Below are positions 61,882 to 64,000 of a stretch of DNA of 64,000 bases, piece after piece; position 1 is the first letter of the stretch, and the number at the start of each line of letters is the position of its first letter. The stretch is from Streptosporangium sp. NBC_01755 (lineage in GTDB: Bacteria; Actinomycetota; Actinomycetes; Streptosporangiales; Streptosporangiaceae), in assembly GCF_035917995.1 (NCBI RefSeq), contig NZ_CP109131.1, forward strand, positions 4,030,001 to 4,094,000, given 5' to 3'. Below the pieces are notes generated by a model that ran no database searches, was not told the origin of the DNA, and saw nothing but the letters and a program-made list of their open reading frames with translations. The position numbers and the translations under genes were made by a program.

Positions 61882-63282
61882 TCAGACGCGGGGCACAACG
61901 TGGCCGAAGCGGAACACCCGGGCCGGGTCGTAGTGGTCCTTGAGCAGGGCGAGCCTGCGCAGCGTCGGCTCAGGCCAGGCGCGGGCCAGGTCCCCGGGGG
62001 CGAGCATCGGCCCGTGGAAGTTGAGCTGTGTCCCGCCGGTCTGCCAGGGGGCCAGGGCGCCGAGCACGGCACCGCCCACGGCCGGAATGACCGTGTCGAG
62101 CAGTTCGGGAACGGGAGCGCCGATCACCAGCACGCCGAAGGCGGCGTCCCGCCCGCCCACGGCGTTCGGCCGGCGCGGCTCGCGGCCCAGTGCCCCGCCC
62201 AGCTGGCGCACCTCCACGACGGCCAGCGGCACGTCAGCCGTCGGGCCGGCCGCCGCCAGGAGCGCCTCCACGGTCTCCGCACCGAGCTCGCGCAGCAGGG
62301 TGCCGCGATCCCAGCTCGGCATGGGGTGCACCGGGTCCTGGTGCACGGAGTCGATCGCGCTGAACGGCATCTGCGCGATCTCGCCGAGGATCGGTTCGGC
62401 GACGGCCCGCATCGGGGCGAGGAGGGACTCCGCCTCGCCGGCGTCGCCGAGGTGGACGAAGCGCAGGTGGGTCACGAAGCGGCCGCGCAGCTGCGAGGGG
62501 AGCTCGGGCAGCGGGGGCAGGCGCAGCATCGCCACCGAGGTGGTCGTGGCCTCCGGCAGCGTGCCGACCCAGGTCCGGTAGGCGTGCAGGACGGCGGGGG
62601 TGTCCTCGGCGCTGAAGTAGAGGCCGCCCCCGTACAGGGTCGACACGGGGAACAGATCGATGACCATGGAGGTGACCACGCCGAAGCTGCCCTTGCCGCC
62701 GCGCAGTCCCCAGAACAGGTCGGGTTCGGTGTCCGGGTCCGTCACCCGGACCGTGCCGTCCGCGGTCACCACGGTGATCTCCCGTACGTGGTCGGCGGCG
62801 AAGCCGAAGGTTCGCGAGATCGGGCCGATGCCACCGCCCAGCGTGTAGCCCACCGCCCCCACGCCCGAAGACGAGCCGCTCAGGGGTGCCAAGCCGTACG
62901 GTGCCGTCCGCGCGATGACGTCCGCCCAGCGGCAGCCCGCACTGACCCGCGCGGTGCGGTTGGAGGAGTCGACGGTGACCTCGCGCATCCTGGAGGTGTT
63001 GATCAGCAGTGCCCCGTCGGCTGCCTGGACCGCGCCGTGCCCGGTGGCCTGCACGGCGACGGGAAGGGAGTGCAGGAGCGCGAAGCGGACCGCTGCCATG
63101 ACGTCATCGGTGCGGGTGGCGCCCACGACGACGGCCGGGCGGTGCCGGACGGCGGTGTTGAAAGCGGCGATCTCCTCGCCGTAGCCGTCCTGGCCGGGGG
63201 ACAGGACGGGGCCGGCGACCTGGTCTCGCAAGGTTTCCAGCTCTCCGCCGAGATGTTCCGCTGCGGAAAAGACGGTACTCAT
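61882..63282 (-). CDS. FAD-linked oxidoreductase (berberine-bridge/BBE type)
   Basis: 466 residues from ATG 63282 (GGGAG upstream). FAD_binding_4 domain: R-P-A-V-V-V-G-A-T-R-T-D-D-V, the probable 8-alpha-histidyl attachment in Q-A-T-G-H-G-A-V, G-V-G-A-V-G-Y-T-L-G-G-G-I-G-P. A BBE tail (D-H-Y-D-P-A-R-V-F-R-F-G-H) ends it. The second covalent Cys of bicovalent members is replaced by Ser (S-G-S-S-S-G-V-G), so single attachment is likely. No signal peptide. Substrate unknown. Confidence 0.93.
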   Translation of the reverse strand: MSTVFSAAEHLGGELETLRDQVAGPVLSPGQDGYGEEIAAFNTAVRHRPAVVVGATRTDDVMAAVRFALLHSLPVAVQATGHGAVQAADGALLINTSRMREVTVDSSNRTARVSAGCRWADVIARTAPYGLAPLSGSSSGVGAVGYTLGGGIGPISRTFGFAADHVREITVVTADGTVRVTDPDTEPDLFWGLRGGKGSFGVVTSMVIDLFPVSTLYGGGLYFSAEDTPAVLHAYRTWVGTLPEATTTSVAMLRLPPLPELPSQLRGRFVTHLRFVHLGDAGEAESLLAPMRAVAEPILGEIAQMPFSAIDSVHQDPVHPMPSWDRGTLLRELGAETVEALLAAAGPTADVPLAVVEVRQLGGALGREPRRPNAVGGRDAAFGVLVIGAPVPELLDTVIPAVGGAVLGALAPWQTGGTQLNFHGPMLAPGDLARAWPEPTLRRLALLKDHYDPARVFRFGHVVPRV

Positions 63283-63509
63283 GAGGGTTCTCCCGATGCT
63301 GTGAGACGACTCGCGCATGAGGCGAAGTCGCCGGGCCTCGACCGGCCCGGTCCCCCGGTTATCGCAGTCGGCGCTTGGAGATTACTGGGTTGTCACTAAA
63401 CCACCGAGGTCAACGGGATACCGACCCCTCTCCGGCGACGAGCGCGGGCCCGTCCCTGCGGGCGGTTTCCGCACGTACCGGATCCGGCGCCGGAGCGTTT
63501 CGCGGGCCG

Positions 63510-63561
63510 GTCGCCGCACCACTCCGCACGGCATGGTCGCCGCACTACTCTGCACGGCATG
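63510..63561 (+). repeat. 26-bp tandem duplication containing the GNAT promoter and start
   Basis: Units 63510-63535 and 63536-63561 are identical except for two C-to-T changes, which turn CCACTCC into CTACTCT in the second copy. Both units end in GGCATG. Confidence 0.9.
63546..63551 (+). promoter_or_regulatory. Putative -10 of a leaderless GNAT transcript
   Basis: TACTCT ends 7 bases before the ATG at 63559. The equivalent place in the first repeat unit reads CACTCC. Confidence 0.5.
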
Positions 63562-64000
63562 ATTGAAGTGGAATTGCGTGGATGGCGGCCCGACGACATG
63601 TGGGTCGTGCTCGACGCGTTCAGCTCCCCGGACATGGCCGAGCAGGCGGCCCGGCCCATTGACACAGCCCAGGCGGCGCTGGAGTGGATGGGGGTCTGGG
63701 GTTTCCGCGATGACGCGCGGGCGTTCGCGGTGGTGTCCAACGGTGAGGTCGTGGGGAACGTCGCCGTGAGCAACATCGACGCGCACGAGACCGGCTGGGT
63801 GTCCTACTGGACGATCCCGCGCGCCAGAGGACGGGGTGTGGCCGTGGCCGCCGCCAGGAAGATGGCCGAGTGGGCGTTCAGGGAACGTGGACTGTTCCGC
63901 CTGGAGTTGGGGCACCGGGTCGGCAACGAGGCCTCCTGCGCGGTGGCCACCAAGGCCGGATTCCTGCCCGAGGGGGTCGAGCGGGCCAAGCTGAGTCACG
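63559..64000 (+). CDS. GNAT family N-acetyltransferase (3' end outside window)
   Basis: 147 residues are visible and the frame is open at the window end. Acetyl-CoA motif: W-T-I-P-R-A-R-G-R-G-V-A-V-A-A-A-R-K-M (about residues 88-106), with L-E-L-G-H-R-V-G-N-E-A-S-C-A-V-A-T-K-A-G-F near the end. This is the RimJ/RimL-like branch. Substrate unknown. Confidence 0.9.
   Translation, partial: MIEVELRGWRPDDMWVVLDAFSSPDMAEQAARPIDTAQAALEWMGVWGFRDDARAFAVVSNGEVVGNVAVSNIDAHETGWVSYWTIPRARGRGVAVAAARKMAEWAFRERGLFRLELGHRVGNEASCAVATKAGFLPEGVERAKLSH

Overview
The window is very GC-rich DNA with actinomycete codon use, many GTG starts, 4-base ATGA/GTGA gene overlaps and several putative leaderless promoters. 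The gene set (BldN-type and BldC regulators, Rex, a WhiJ-like XRE/DUF397/anti-sigma ATPase locus, DUF5667, DUF4229, partly reduced menaquinone genes) points to a sporulating filamentous actinomycete. Streptosporangiaceae (Streptosporangium/Nonomuraea-like) is my best guess; this is inference from gene content and order, not from a search.

Layout. 1-6.4 kb: end of an epimerase gene, a PlsC-type acyltransferase, a HAD phosphatase, a DUF5667 putative anti-sigma protein, a BldN-like ECF sigma factor, a large membrane protein with TGEFG repeats and an ABM-like tail, and a glutaredoxin-like protein. 6.5-19 kb: a Rex operator, then rex-hemA-hemC-hemD, hemB, a prim-pol domain protein, a two-kinase/one-regulator cluster, and hemL. 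19-24 kb: accessory-looking DNA with an inverted repeat, the WhiJ-like locus, a Uma2 nuclease, a LysR regulator and a shortened DMT transporter. 24.3-29 kb: histidine phosphatase and the system II cytochrome c maturation genes (tlpA/ccsX-like, ccdA, resB, ccsB). 29-33.4 kb: PLDc_N protein, HExxH protein, bldC, DUF4229, a secreted beta-propeller protein and menG. 33.5-51.6 kb: a second Rex operator, a geranylgeranyl-reductase-family gene, the complete 14-gene nuo operon for complex I and a polyprenyl diphosphate synthase. 51.7-64 kb: MarR, RarD and MsrA, then an accessory zone with repeated copies of the msrA 3' end around small gene sets (SRPBCC/ArsR; Fic), a toxin-antitoxin-like pair, a DUF998/DGPF/ECF42-like set interrupted by a broken PAS gene, a covalent-FAD oxidase, and a GNAT gene cut by the window end.

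Functionally the first 51 kb is largely a respiratory neighbourhood: haem synthesis, cytochrome c assembly, menaquinone methylation/saturation/side chain, and complex I. The NADH-sensing repressor Rex is encoded here and has a good operator-like site in front of both rex-hem and the reductase-nuo operon, so redox control of haem and complex I is probably wired within the window.

The most unusual observations are the three copies of the msrA 3' end that bracket two ~1.4-kb gene cassettes, a perfect 13-bp inverted repeat ending on the fic start codon, several small reading frames that fill the gaps of the rex-hem and nuo operons with stop/start overlaps on both sides, and a promoter that appears to have arisen in one copy of a 26-bp tandem duplication. 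No rRNA, tRNA or CRISPR array was seen.
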